From positions 27,088,367-27,152,366 of the forward strand of contig CM056580.1 of assembly GCA_029721435.1 (NCBI GenBank): a stretch of DNA of 64,000 nt. Reading direction: 5' to 3'. Position 1 is the first letter of the stretch. Each line of letters begins with the position of its first letter. The notes beneath the pieces were generated by a model. It was not told the DNA's origin. It searched no databases and worked only from the letters and a program-made list of their open reading frames with translations. Below, in pieces: positions 1-12,368 of the stretch. This stretch comes from Gymnothorax reevesii (Eukaryota; Chordata; Actinopteri; Anguilliformes; Muraenidae). The position numbers and the translations under genes are program-made.

Positions 1-137
1 CTTATGGACATATGTTCATATGCTTGCATTAATGGCATTAATTGAAATAATATTGTATCTGCCCATGCGATGGAATGTGTTTGTGTGTGTCTGAGTAGCT
101 TGAGGGGTTGGCAGAGTAGTGAATGTGTATACATGAG

Positions 138-140
<3 letters not shown>

Positions 141-176
<36 letters not shown>
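141..176. repeat. (GT)n microsatellite
   Basis: An uninterrupted run of about 18 GT units. A frame rich in His-Thr on the complementary strand is only a translation of this repeat. Nothing else is recognised in the first 480 bases. Confidence 0.95.
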
Positions 177-183
<7 letters not shown>

Positions 184-484
184 TGTGCAAGTGGGTTTCT
201 GTGTGTGTTGGGGGTATGTGCATGTGCATCACAGCACATAAAATAATCACCCTTCAAAAAAACAGTGCTGCTCTTGGAGATGTATAAGTCTCGTTAGGTA
301 TTGTTTTGGTTTTTTTAATGATGCCTCAAGGGGGAGCTTGATTGTCACCATGGAGACCTTGTGAAAGAACTGAGGTGTGCTTGCTGTGCAAAAACATATT
401 TTTTGTTGTTTATTTTTTCCCGCAAAGATTTTGCAACAAAGAAGAATACGCCCGGAAATATCTCCGTGCTGCTCCAAGCATCTG

Positions 485-885
485 CCAGAATAGACAATGC
501 ACAAAACTGTGACCAGTACAGAGGTGTGCAGAGCTGCAGAAAGTACAGACAGTGCCCAGAACAGCGGTCAGTGCAGACAGTGGACAGAGCAGCAGACGGA
601 ACAGCAGTCAGTACAGACAGTGCGCAGAGCAGCAGCCGCACAGACAGTGCACAGAACAGCAGTCAGTATGACACTGCACAGAACAGCAGTCAGTACAGAC
701 AGTGCACAGAGCAGCAGCCGCACAGACAGTGCATAGAACAGCAGTCAGTATGACACTGCACAGAACAGCAGTCTGTACAGACAGTGCACAGAGCAGCAGC
801 CAGTATAGGCAGTGTACAGAGCAATCCCTGTACAGAGAGTGCACAGAGCAGTCACCAGTACACAGTGCGCAGAGCGGCAGCCAGG
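485..885. repeat. Minisatellite, unit about 25-30 bp
   Basis: A GC-rich tandem array whose units are variants of ACAGACAGTGCACAGARCAG followed by a short CAGTCAGTAC-type linker. Units differ by single substitutions and small length changes. Because the unit lacks stop codons in several frames, both strands show repetitive Ser/Gln/Thr or Cys/Leu/Ala frames. These are repeat translations and not genes. Confidence 0.9.
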
Positions 886-899
886 CCACGCACTGCATT

Positions 900-3800
900 A
901 CATTAACTGCTATTGACTGCCACTCCGGAGGACAAATTTGAACATAGTATTTTATGGATTTTATTTACAAAAGTGTTATTTACTTGGCACATACCTGCAC
1001 ACAGGTGGACGGAGGTACTTAGTTTAGATCGCAGGTGTGAATTAAGGGGTTTAACGAGCAGCATCTGTTCAGGACGTCCCGCTCGAGTGCCCAGCCGTTG
1101 TCCCATGACGCTTTATCGACATCTCAACTCTCAGCCACGACCGCACCCTGCATTCAAAAGGCCAATTGATTCCAGCTGGCTGCCTTCTCAAAGAGAAGTG
1201 AGGGTGAAACAGTCATGCGGGCTGGGGGGTGGCCATTGGCTATTGATACACGATGGACAGATTTGATTCAGTGTCTCAGGCAGAGACATTAATGTAGTGA
1301 GGTAACCATGGTGTGCAGCACTGGGCTGTGTAATACTGAGGTGGATCTCAGGTGAGCCCTTGACCAGACTGAAATCCTCGGCAGCTCTTCATATGATTGC
1401 CTTAAAACATGGGCAGATCCCCTTAGTCAACATATTTTATGAGAGTTTTGTAGAGAGGAGAAGATTCAAAAAGGAATAACTATGGGTTGATGCAAAGATT
1501 ATTATTACCAGCAGCGACAACATTAGTATTGTTTTCACTTAATTTTGCAGGTGTTTATAAGTGGGTGTGTCTGTTTGTGGACAATTCTTGTGAACACGAT
1601 GGCATCGCAGCCTTTTCAGATGTACTCACAAAACATAAAAAGTGAGTAGTTGGGGAAAAAAGGAAGGCTAGAGTTTGAACATTGGTGTGGTCTAAGTACG
1701 CACTTGCTGAATGCAGTATAATGAGGACTGATATACTGAAAACAATAGCAGCTTTGCTGTCACTGCTGGTGACATCCCAGATGGTCTCTAGTTTGATAGT
1801 GTTAAATGAAAGTGGTTGCTATACTTCAACAGTGCGATGCCATGCATTCTGTTCTGTTAGTGCCGTCTCTGTCAGTGATGGACACTCATAATCACATCAT
1901 TACGACACATAAAACATTACCAGCTGGGTTCTTTCCAAATTTTGTCAATTCATGCTTCTCATATAAAGGAAAAATGGGTACTTCTTGTGACTCTGATTAT
2001 ATTATGGAGCCTGCTTGAATATTCCGATACCAGTTGTTTCAGAGCATTTACCAAACTGTAGGAAGACAAAAAAAAAACTTGCACACTGACACTCCCATAA
2101 ACACAGTGAAATTGTTTGGGGTACCCTCGGCTCTGACAATGACACATTTATTTTTTATCATTATAAAAGTATTGTAAAATGTATACAGTTGCCAGCTGTG
2201 GTCATGTAGCTGTGTGAGCATGATGGCTATTTTTGTGAGTAGGATTTTCATTAGATTATTTATTCATTGCGTTAATCAACATAAAAGTTGTGTTCCATAT
2301 TTTATCAATGTGGAATTTTTGTGGAGCGTGTTTTCTCGCTCATTATTTCAAAACACACTTGGCATTTAACAGTTGTGAGAGCACCGTGGTCATGTATAAT
2401 GTCAACCAAATTCACTGTACAAATAGTTGAAGAAGAATTATCAGTCTGAAAGCACTGCAGCAAAGTTTCACTGGCAGAGAAATCATTAAATGTTTTCATC
2501 TGTCGGTAATAATAACAATATTATTTGGAACATTTCTGTCCAGACTTTATGATGCCTTGGTGGGGAGGGGGGTTGTGTGGGGCGGTGAAGATGGCGTTCC
2601 AGTTCGAGCAGGTGTGTTTGTCTTTGGCTCTCTGACTGAATACCAGCGTTGATAAAAGTACAGTAAGATTGTGCAAGGCAAAACTTGACAATTACGTTAT
2701 TGTTGCAGTCATTAATTAGGGATATGATTGATCCCATCACTGCAGTGCACAGTTAAATCATTATAAAATGCCAGCATTAAATTACACCCCTGCCAGGCTC
2801 TTTTGACTAAGAAAGTCTTTGACCATATAAAGCCTCCCTCCAAAAATCAATGCCAGTGGCCCAGATTCGCTGGCAAATTCATGAAGCTATGACCTTCTCT
2901 CCTGACCACTTCCTGGGATCTGGGATAAGCCAGGCAAATTTTTGCCGCAGACTGTTAGCAAGCAGCTCTATTATGGCAGCAGAAAGCAGCATCGGACTGT
3001 TGAGTTTGAGGGAGCCTTACTTATCACAAGCACATATGGCTGCACTGTAGCAAACCATGTTATTTAGATGGTGGATCAGCTGAAAACAATAATGGACTTT
3101 TTACGTTCATTATTCATTCTTATTTTCAATATCCTATTTCACTTTGATTTATTTTACGCACAAATATTGATCTATAATTTGCATTAACCTTTTGTCCATT
3201 TTTATATGGATGGCATTAAGGCAGCCATTAAAACTGGTTCGATGCAATGAGCACCCTGTATGCAATTGGAAAGTAGAATAACTTGGCGATGTCACAGGTC
3301 ACATGCACAATGTTATGTCACAAATCACACGGACAGTATTGCTGTGTTACTGAAGATGAATGACTGCAGGGCACAGAACAAACAAAGAAAATAATTTTTT
3401 AAATTCTACAACAGGGAAAATGAATCAAAATAAAATGTAGTCCCACAGCCAATAAGTTGAATTCGGAAATATAAAACTATGTAGTTCCTCTGGCTCATAT
3501 TTATTCATATTCATAGATTCGGGTGCTATCTGGGATTCTGGCATCTAGTTACTTTAACGGTTGAAGAGACTAAAAGCTATGTCTGGAATAATAACATCAG
3601 AGTATATAACATACAGTATGTTACTGTAGTATGTGAAAAGAGGCATTAATGCGCCTGAACTGAACGCAGCTGCTTGAGCAGTGCAGTCACACATACATTC
3701 TGTCACTGAACAGTATGAGCTCTCACCTGTGCGAACTACATACGTACCCAACTTAAGTCACAGTATAATGATGGTCTTTCTGGGCCGTTTCCTTAAATCA

Positions 3801-6020
3801 GCTCTTTTAGATGAAGAAGGAAAACGGATTATAATATGGGTTATTAAGGTGTTAATACTATGAAATGAATTGTCCTGCTATCTTGAATCACACTTTGAGA
3901 AGTTTAATAGAGAATTTAAAATGTGTCCCTTTGGTATCACAGACAGAAATCTATAGGTTTGTAACAGGACTCCTGTCAGTCAAATAATTTAAAAAAAAAT
4001 TCTTTCAGAGGAGATTTAGGCCCCGTTCTCTTTTCCTCTTATAAACATTCACAGAAACGGCTGGGGTTGCAAGTGGACACGTGGGTCATAAAAAGTCACA
4101 GCGTTTCACCCAAAATGGGCACAGAGGCTTTTAATAACAGACGCTCGCGTCGACCTTGCACCATAATCACATCATGAGTCGTTCCTCGGTGGCGGTCGTT
4201 TGGAAGCCATGGCTGTGGGCCCTGGCCGCACAGCAAATCAATAAAGCGCTTTCCATTGTTGTGAATCTACCCCCTGCTCTCTGCTCAGACCACCACCCCA
4301 GGCCCTCACTCAGAGAATCTCCCAGCGGACAAAAACTGGACTGAATTTGATTAGAATTTAATTAAAACACACCCTGGCTTTTTATCCCCTCTTTTTTTCT
4401 GCTTAAGTTAGTCATTGGTGGCTGCTTTTTCTCCCACTGCCAATCCATAGGAGCCTGTGGGCAGATGCAGTTCATCCAGGGGTAGGAGGTAAACTCCTGG
4501 ATGCCGTGTAAAATATTGAGGTGATTCACCCTCCTTTTTTTCTTTGGGCGGGGTGAGATAGCAGTCGATCCGCGGCTGCCTTCATACCCCTAGGTTATCG
4601 GAGCTTTTTGATGATGCTGTGTTATCTTGTTTGATTTTGTGTCCTGCTAGCTAACCCAGGCTTTATCGGATTTTCTATCTGTAATTTTCTGCGCTCTCTA
4701 TCTAGCCTCAGTCTGGGGTATCAGGTCTCCCCCGTGCCATTCTTTGATTCCGCTATCAGTCCCTACTACGCTTGACGTATTTTTGTTCAAACGCTGGCAC
4801 TATGACTAATTCGTAACCTGAGAGACTGTGAGTAAGCCCATATAAATGGCACCATGCCTCTCTGAATGTCATTGTATCTTGACTGCTTTTTGTACTTTTA
4901 ATAGTGAGTCAGGGCTGGTGCTGCACAGGCCACAGATACAAATATTGAACATAGTATTTATTCTCTCTCTCTACGCTGGTTAGGAGGCGGGCAGTAGATA
5001 TGACATACGGGGGGAGGGGTTGTTGGGGTATTTTTGTTGAGAGGTGACTGAGAGGTGACTGATTTATGAGCCACAGTTATTGGTGCTGAGGGACCAGGTC
5101 ATTCAGGCTGAAAGTTTCACCTCCATTGATCAAATAACCTGAGATTCTCCGTCCGCTCTCTCTCTATCCACACTCTTCCTTTGGTCTTTTCCCTCTGCTC
5201 CACATCTGTCCCTCTCTGCTCTTAGTCTTCTTCGCTCCTGCTTTTTTTTCTCTCGTCTGCTTTCATACCTGTGTTCTATTTTTTAGGAATCGAGGGAAAT
5301 GGAATGAAAGCTCTCGCCTCGGCTCTCCTCTTGTCTTGATCATAGAGAACGGGCACCACTGCTGTACTTAAGCCTAGTTTGACCCAATTTCTTTGAAATT
5401 AGGGGTGCCTAAATTAAGGAGCGGTTATGTTACCAGGATAAAATTTAGCAACATTTTCTTGAGATTGTTATAATTAGATTATTCGATGATTTGCACTTTC
5501 CCTTACATAGGTTTGTTGCGATGGGAAGCATCAGGTTGTGAAGTTATCTATCTCCCTTCATACTTTTTATTTGGGAAAATGCAAAGACAACCATTGAAAA
5601 AAATGAACATATTACAATGGTAGAACAGCTCTTTCCCTCTGGGCTTTGAATATGCAATAATCCAGGGGCCTCTGACTCCAGTATAGAACATTCAGGAAAG
5701 TTCTTCCTATACATTAAAAAGTCCCAGCATGAATAGAATAATACATTTCCTTGCATCAGCGTGCTGAATGCACTTTTAATTTATGGAATAGAACTTGAAA
5801 TAGCTTCCATCGACCCACCTTTATAATCCCTGCAGTATCTGGGTCTTTATTTTTTTATTTTTTAGGCAGCTAAATGGAAGGATGACTTCTTAGCAATAAA
5901 CGAGCTCAAAAGACCTGAGATCAATCTCCCAAGACCAGGGTTTTAGCAGGAATTTTATTCCTTGTCTCATAAACATTTTCAATTGTAAATGTAACAGTAC
6001 ATTTATTTTTAAAAATATTC
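900..6020. other. Non-coding DNA, presumed celf4 intron
   Basis: No exon, RNA gene or clearly delimited mobile element is recognised here. Short open frames have no family motif. Moderately GC-rich, low-repeat blocks such as 1040-1260 and 4140-4360 could be conserved non-coding DNA, but that cannot be judged without alignment. The assignment to a celf4 intron rests only on the missing upstream celf4 exons. Confidence 0.4.
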
Positions 6021-6039
6021 ATCTCTCCATCTGCAACAT

Positions 6040-6130
6040 GCCCCCTGCGCTGTGGCACTTCAGTTGCGCCTGTTGGGCTGTGTAGAGGTTGCAAGTTTGA
6101 ATCCCAGCTGGGACCCCTGCAGTGCCTTGT
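6040..6130 (+). repeat. tRNA-derived SINE head, degenerate
   Basis: Contains a good RNA polymerase III B-box (GTTTGAATC, about 6092-6100) inside a tRNA-like TPsiC context, preceded by a weak A-box-like stretch. The piece cannot be folded into an intact tRNA. It is read as the 5' end of an old SINE. Confidence 0.45.
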
Positions 6131-6649
6131 GCCTGACACACATCATTAACTCCCGTTGCCAGAGGGGGGCAGCGATGAGGAGGTTGGGGTTGTAAAATGG
6201 AGCAGAAACCACACAGATGGCCTACGGAGGTTTATTGCAGGAGCATCCTGGTATTTTACAGCTCAAAAGTCCTCAGTGTGTACAGCTCAACCAATCAGAC
6301 TCTACCTGCCTGCCAATATGGAGGACAACACGCAATAAAAAAAAAAAAAACAGCCAAGGGCCTTCGAGCTGAAACGCAGTGTCACGCCATAACATTAACA
6401 TTGTTCTTTTTTTTATTAGTTTGATCGTATTCTCATAATGCGTTTTCCCGCTTGTACCAGCCTAAGCTTGCTGTTGCTTACTTTATCGTCAGACTTCCTG
6501 CTCCTTTCTTCTTCGGCATCAACAGTTTATCTGAGCTGAGGTTTTTACATTACAGTTTATATGTTTTCAGAACATTACTTTACTTCATGGGCATTTTGCC
6601 CACACTCTCATTACTAACACCGGTGCAGATGACTCAAATGGCATATGTT

Positions 6650-6780
6650 TAGTAACTTGCTGAAGGACACAAAGGTAGTGTCCCAATTGGGACTCAAACT
6701 CATGGCAGAGCCAGTCTGCCTGAGTACTGAGTATTCCAGTTGCAATCAGAGACCTGCATCCTGTGTGCTAGGCCACTGAT
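6650..6780 (-). repeat. SINE-like fragment, minus strand
   Basis: On the reverse strand this segment carries a B-box-like GAGTTTGAGTCCC motif, followed by wording typical of fish tRNA-SINE bodies (ageing copies of a 'few bases lost per ten' kind). No intact tRNA is present. Confidence 0.35.
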
Positions 6781-7164
6781 TTATGGTCGTGGCATTAGGA
6801 CAGACTTTGTGCCAAATGAAACATGATTTATTCCACTATACTGGAAGAGCCTTACAGTGCAAATTACTTGCCCGTACAGTTTGGCCAGCTTTCTACGGGT
6901 GCTTGTGGAGTCCCGTCAGGTTCATTGGTACAGAGCTACCACAGTAGACTCGTACGGGTGCTGCACAGTAATGTTTCCCTTGCCTTCCTCCTCCCTCCTC
7001 TGGCCCGTAGTATTGCACATGCCCAGGTCTGCACGGCTCAGCTCCTTGAAGATCACACAGTGCAAGGGACTGTGGGTAGTCTCTGTCACCCGTGGAGATG
7101 GGTCATCTGGCAGAACAAATAGTTCCCACACGCAAATCACAATGGAGTCAGAACCCTGTGAGGA

Positions 7165-7275
7165 ACCAGGGCCAACAGTGGAGAGAGAGAGAGGAGGACA
7201 GAAGAGAAAAAGAGAGAGAGAGAGAGAAAGGAGGGAGGGAGCTGGAGAATGAGAGAAGAGACAGAGAGAGAAGCA
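7165..7275. repeat. (GA)n purine-rich tract
   Basis: Over 100 bases of nearly pure purine made of GAGAGA runs with GGAGG interruptions. It produces a spurious Arg/Glu-rich open frame on the plus strand. Confidence 0.85.
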
Positions 7276-7289
7276 CGGATGAGAGGGAA

Positions 7290-9040
7290 GTGGTTTTCAT
7301 TTGTGTGGCATTTCTTTATTATTGACAGGGATTATAAACATTATTATCATTTGATGTATGAGTGACAGAGGCAGTATGAATACAGGAGGAAGAGTTTCAC
7401 ACACTAAGAGAAAAACAAAACCAACAAATAAGCCAACAAAATACGGTGGACAAGAGGGGTTAAAACTGTTGCAATCCTGTAACACCTGTGGGAGTCAGAG
7501 TTTCAATGATGATGGCAAATCCTTGATTGTAAGAGTCATGATCAGAGCACGTTTTACTGACCTGGATCTGCTTTGAGTAAATGACTGTTGATAGGTTGGA
7601 TGGCAGTCTAAATTCAGATAGCAAAGGTAGGAAGGGTGGATTAGCTGATCTATTTCTGAAAATTAGTGGGTCTAATAATTATAGTCACACATGGTCTTAC
7701 AGATCACAGTTAAGTGAATGGGGAACACAAGGCTTCGCAATTATTTTGTATCTCCTTCATCGTAGCTTAAAATATGTGCACTAGTGATCAATTCTAGGTA
7801 ATTAAACACATGATAACTGGTTATCTGGTAATGGCTTGCTGTTAGTAGTCAGTGGTTAACGCAAGGATTCCAACACTTTGCAGATGATTACAGTTTTATG
7901 ACAACAGTAAATCTCATTAATGCGCTATATGAATTGCAAGAAATTTTATTAGGATTTTTAGCTGCAGATAATAATCTTATCGTGGTCTTGTATACAGTTT
8001 TATCACACCTTAAATTTGACAGACTTCCCCGTTCATTTATACGTTTTCATTTATTTCTGAGATAGCGGGATGTCACAGGGTCAAATGGAGTTCGGTTTTT
8101 CCTTTGCGTTTCAGCCGCATAACTTTTGATCATTTTTTTAAAAGTGTCTACATGAAGTGAATAAATGTCTGTAGTGGAGCCGGCCTCGTTGGCTCTGTCG
8201 GAGGAAACCCATTCTAATAGGGAGTGATTTATATGCAGGGACTGTGTAATATTATCTCACCGCCGGCAGCACTTTGCTCGGAGGTAATTCACAATGGAGT
8301 GAGAAGGGTGTGAGGACTCAGGTTGGAAAATGCACAGCTTTGGGCCATTTCTCACCTTCCATCATAAACAGCCATGCTTACCTGATGTGTGTTTGACAGT
8401 TAAAGGAATATTGAATATATAACTGAATATGTTACCATGTGCGCAGTCAGAAAATCTAATCAATACTCACACCAAAAGATTCTTCACCCAATATATTCAT
8501 ATTTGTTGAGAATATTGCATAGTTTGATATTTTAAGTCTATTTTACCATTATAGGCTGCACTGTAAATAGTTGAGCAGAGTTTTTTTTTTAAGCTGTAGA
8601 GAGTATCTCATTTAAATGTGATAAATGTGATATTGTGCTCATGGGTGTTGGAACTGACATGGCGTAATGAAGACATGGCTTTATGATATAGTATGCAGTG
8701 GCATGGAGGGCTGAGGGTAGGAGTTGTGTTACCAGTCAAGGGTTAAGTAGTGAGCAGAAGTTGGCTGTAGAGCAAACAGTGTGTAGTAGTCATGAATAAT
8801 GCTGAAGTGTGTTCATCACTAGGAGGTAAATAGGAACAGGGTGGTCAAAAATAGTGTGCAGTGGTGGTAAGCAGCCAGAGTGGTGTGCAGTGCTGTAGAA
8901 AAATGTGATGACATAGTGAAGCCTGACATCATGTTAAGAGGTCGGCCATTACATTAGCACTAAAGTGAAGTTGCCGCAAGTTGCATGATGCATCACACAG
9001 CACTGTGATTTTGACTAAATACAGGGTTTTGCGGGGTCGG
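7290..9040. other. Intronic DNA with a possible conserved block
   Basis: No gene is seen. The block around 7960-8340 lacks recognisable repeats and mixes AT-rich homeodomain-like cores (ATTA, TAAT) with CpG-containing stretches. This is the texture of conserved non-coding elements near developmental neuronal genes. That is an inference from appearance only. Confidence 0.3.
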
Positions 9041-9042
9041 AG

Positions 9043-9330
9043 TTGAGAGAGAGTAAGCTTGTTACGAGCCTGGTGGCCCGCGGGCTGGTGCTTCACCCCG
9101 GTTTCCATGGCATGCAGCAACTAGGACTATTACCGTTCCCCTGGATGGGATGCCAGTCCATCGCAAGAACTCCACCAGCTCTGTCAAGTTTCCCTGACTA
9201 TTTGCTGGTACCCATTTATACACCTGGGTGGAGTGAGGCGTGGAGTGCGGGAGTGAAGTGTTTTACCCAAGAACACACCTTACGATCCCAAGTCAAGCCT
9301 ACTTGACCACTGCGCTACCACTGGTTGAAG
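9043..9330 (+). repeat. Interspersed fish repeat (unclassified)
   Basis: Contains the phrase CTGGATGGGATGCCAGTCCA and a later CACCTGGGTGGAGTGAGGCG, both familiar from a repeat widely scattered in teleost genomes. It ends in a ..ACCACTGCGCTACCACTG tail. An 87-residue open frame through it is not a gene. The superfamily cannot be named from this copy. Confidence 0.55.
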
Positions 9331-9339
9331 TGGCTTGGG

Positions 9340-10070
9340 GTTGGAGTGGCTTGGAGTAATGAAGAAGTGCGAGGGAGAAATAGCTGTCTGTGTGTGCGTG
9401 TGCGTGTGCGTGTGCTTGCACATGTGCTCTTGTGTGCGTATTTTTACCTAACTGTCAACATCCAGTTGTAAGCAAAGTAAATCAGTTGGATGAATCACAG
9501 CTGTATAAACCCATCATAAAAGTCTACTGGAATTTATTGACATCTTCACTCTGCTTGATAATTGAATTTCTCAGATGGAAATTTGCCAAAAGTGCAAATC
9601 CTACCGTTTGAATGATTTCAACAGTAGGCTTAAGGCTTCAGACAATAACAGACCCAAATGAGTCCAGCTGAAGGAAATAGATTTAATTCTGTGACCTTTA
9701 CTTTCTCCCTCCGAACAGCGAGAATACAGAAAGAAAACTTTGTAAGTCTTGAATTTAGTGCATTAAGTACCGGCAGACTAGCTAGGAGGTCTGAGAGAGT
9801 TTATCTATGGAATAACAATGCATTAGAATCCTTTTACACTGATGGGATGGTATCAGGGGAAACTGATATACAGTTTCTGTGTGGCTGTTTGTACAAGCCC
9901 TTGTAATCTCTCCAGAATGCTGCTGTACGCCTGCGGTTCAGCCAGCCAAAATTTGTGCATGCCAGGCCATTTTGAACAACCCTTCCTATCTTTGACAATG
10001 ACGGCACCATACACTGCAGCCAGTGCTCTCCATTCAGCCTGCTCCCGCCAGCTGGCTTGACTATCCCTTA
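9340..10070. other. Non-coding DNA
   Basis: Holds a short interrupted GT/GC repeat at 9390-9440 and otherwise no feature that can be supported. Confidence 0.4.
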
Positions 10071-10074
10071 GAGA

Positions 10075-10150
10075 TCCAGAGCACTGTGTTTGCTGGTATA
10101 ATGACTATGCCTCGCCGGGGATTTGAACCTGCAAACTTTTCCTTAACCTG
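10075..10150 (-). repeat. tRNA-derived SINE fragment, minus strand
   Basis: The reverse strand reads a B-box (GGTTCAAATCC) in a tRNA-like arm context. It is too short and diverged to be a functional tRNA gene. Confidence 0.45.
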
Positions 10151-10754
10151 CCACAAAGCCCTGCTCTATTTCTGCATCTGTTAAATGGGCTCTGTTCAGC
10201 CAGAGAAGACTGGGCTTGAGTACGTTTGTTTGACTGTTGTAGAACACCTCTGCTGCCCCACAATGCGTCATGCGATATTTCTCACGCTCGACAAAAATTA
10301 ATTGGAACGCAACCGGTCGAAAACCCAGGGTGCTCTTTTTAATTTCTTGTTTGCTCGCTTTCATAATGCCCTGTCGTTTATTGTCTTTCCATTATTGTCG
10401 TTTTAGCTCTTGTTGCTTCGCGCGAATTCACCGACGGCACGCTTGGCTTGAGCTGTGAAAACAGAACGCCATCTGACTGGCCCCCGCGCCATCCTGCGCT
10501 GGAACGCTGTGATTTTAATTAGACTGAAAGTTGGCCCACTGTGGGATGATGGGCGCTCCCTCCTGTAATAAGAACAGAATTGGCGGGAACTGTCTCCCCA
10601 TCCGGCTGAGCTCCCTACCCAGAATCCCTGCCTCCACACGGCGCCAGGATTTGGCGAGAGAAGGGGGGGTCTGATGCATGGCGTCCACATCGCGGACTGG
10701 TACCTCACCCCTGGAGACCACTGTAAAATGTCGCTCTCTTTCATTATGTGAGCG

Positions 10755-10885
10755 GAATATACCAGGCCAGCGGTTTAGCATGTGCTTGGAGGCTTGTACT
10801 CTATGGGTTGTTGATTTGAGTCCCAGAAGGGGTCCTCCAGTTGTACTGTTCAGCAATGCACTTCTCCTGAAGTACTTACAAAAAC
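10755..10885 (+). repeat. tRNA-derived SINE (V-SINE-like)
   Basis: A tRNA-like head with an A-box-like region near 10770 and a B-box (GATTTGAGTCC, about 10814) leads into a body resembling the conserved V-SINE stretch (..TGTACTGTTCAGCAATGCAC..). This arrangement is typical of fish SINEs mobilised by LINE machinery. Confidence 0.55.
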
Positions 10886-11259
10886 AACAAAAAACATACC
10901 GCTGTACAGAGGGGCCAAATGTGCTCATTAAGACAAATGAAAGTGAGGTGCGCTGTGTGCATGCTGCAGTGGCTGAGAGCATCTGTGAGATTAAAAACCT
11001 GAGTACTTGTGCTTAATGCTTTACACAGGGCCTAAAGTGAATAATGAAGTGTGGGTTAGTCTTTTGTTGCTCAGGGAGAACACGGCATCGGGGTCATAAT
11101 GAATAAGGTTAGCATATGCTCAGGGGCACATTAACACTGATTCAGCATCAACAGTACAATGACTGACATGTCAATGCTACGAACCTGAAGCTAAATATCT
11201 GCTGAATCTAAAGAAGCCGTAATGCTGGCATCAATTTATTCAGGGGTGACAGAGAGGTC

Positions 11260-11345
11260 CTGGCTTACATTGCATTTCATTACTGCCAATTGTCAGACAC
11301 TCTTGTCCAGAGTTACTTAGAACCGAAAAACAACTGGATAGGTCA
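11260..11345 (+). repeat. SINE/LINE-tail-like repeat fragment
   Basis: Contains a degenerate version of a widespread fish repeat (TTACATTGCATTTCATTACT then GACACTCTTGTCCAGAG). Borders are unclear. The segments on both sides (10890-11260 and 11345-12360) hold no supported gene. A CpG-rich repeat-free patch lies at 11990-12110. Confidence 0.4.
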
Positions 11346-12368
11346 GAGCTCGAGGTGTAGTCACACCCTGGGGGTCTGAAGAGACAAAAAAAGCTGAAAA
11401 ATCCAATTATTAGCTGACAACTTGTTTTATAACATTGCCCTCAACAATTAATTATTAAATCGGAAAACATAGTGGCAAAGCTTTTTTTTTTTTCAATATG
11501 ATTTTTTTCATTTATTTATTATCTTGTCTGCCTCTGGACTCCTAAAATCTAGATTTGTTATCCCACTTCTCAGCTCATGGACAAACCAGTATGTTCAAAA
11601 ATGTCCTTCGATTAAAGCTGCCGGTCAACATTTTAATCAAGTGTTTTAATCTGTTTCAATCACAAGTGTTTTTTTTTTTTTTCTTTTTACAAATTATCAG
11701 TTGCGGAGATCAAGATGAAATGTATTGGTTACACATATTATGGCACTCACTGGCATTAGCTTTCTGAGTAATTCTGGCAAGAAAGTTGAATCCATCTGTC
11801 TTTGAGAGGCGAAAGCATCGGATAACAGTTTGACACCCAAGCATAATTCTCTGTTTAGCAGGCGGAAATGCGCTGCGAAAGCTCTGAGTCATAGCACAGA
11901 GTAGATAATCAATCTAGTGGGGCAATCTGTTAAGTCCACACAAACAGCTATCCAGGGTTTAATTTCTTTATAGGACCAGGTGCCTGTTTGAGTGCAAAGT
12001 GCCAATCGCGCTTTGTCGACGCAGGCATCGGGAGGAGTGCTGACTCACGCGATCGGGCCAGCGCGCTGCGTGCTGTAATGTTTGTTTCCTGGCTGTATGT
12101 TTGTTAAAATTTTGTCAGAGCGGTGATTAATCAGGGGGCCTGGAGCAGCGGTGGTGATGAAACGCACTTCAGCAAATAGAGACAGAGAGAGTGAGAGAGG
12201 GAGAGAAAAAAGAGAGATAAAGGAGACATTATTGTCATTTGTGTTGCGTGGAACAAAAAATATTCCTGGGCAATATGGGGTGAAATATGAACAACAAAAA
12301 AAGTGAACTGGATTGATTTGGGATTGAAAGACTGTGGAAGAGAGAGAGGGACAGAGCTGGTATACATA

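Noticed and set aside
361..753. 130-residue plus-strand frame
   Set aside because: Mostly translation of the 485-885 minisatellite; neighbouring frames are equally open.
7092..7325. Arg/Glu-rich frame over the GA tract
   Set aside because: Translation of purine repeat; no conserved motif.
10515..10982. 155-residue minus-strand frame
   Set aside because: Overlaps a SINE-like repeat on the opposite strand, has no family motif, and competes with open frames on the other strand.
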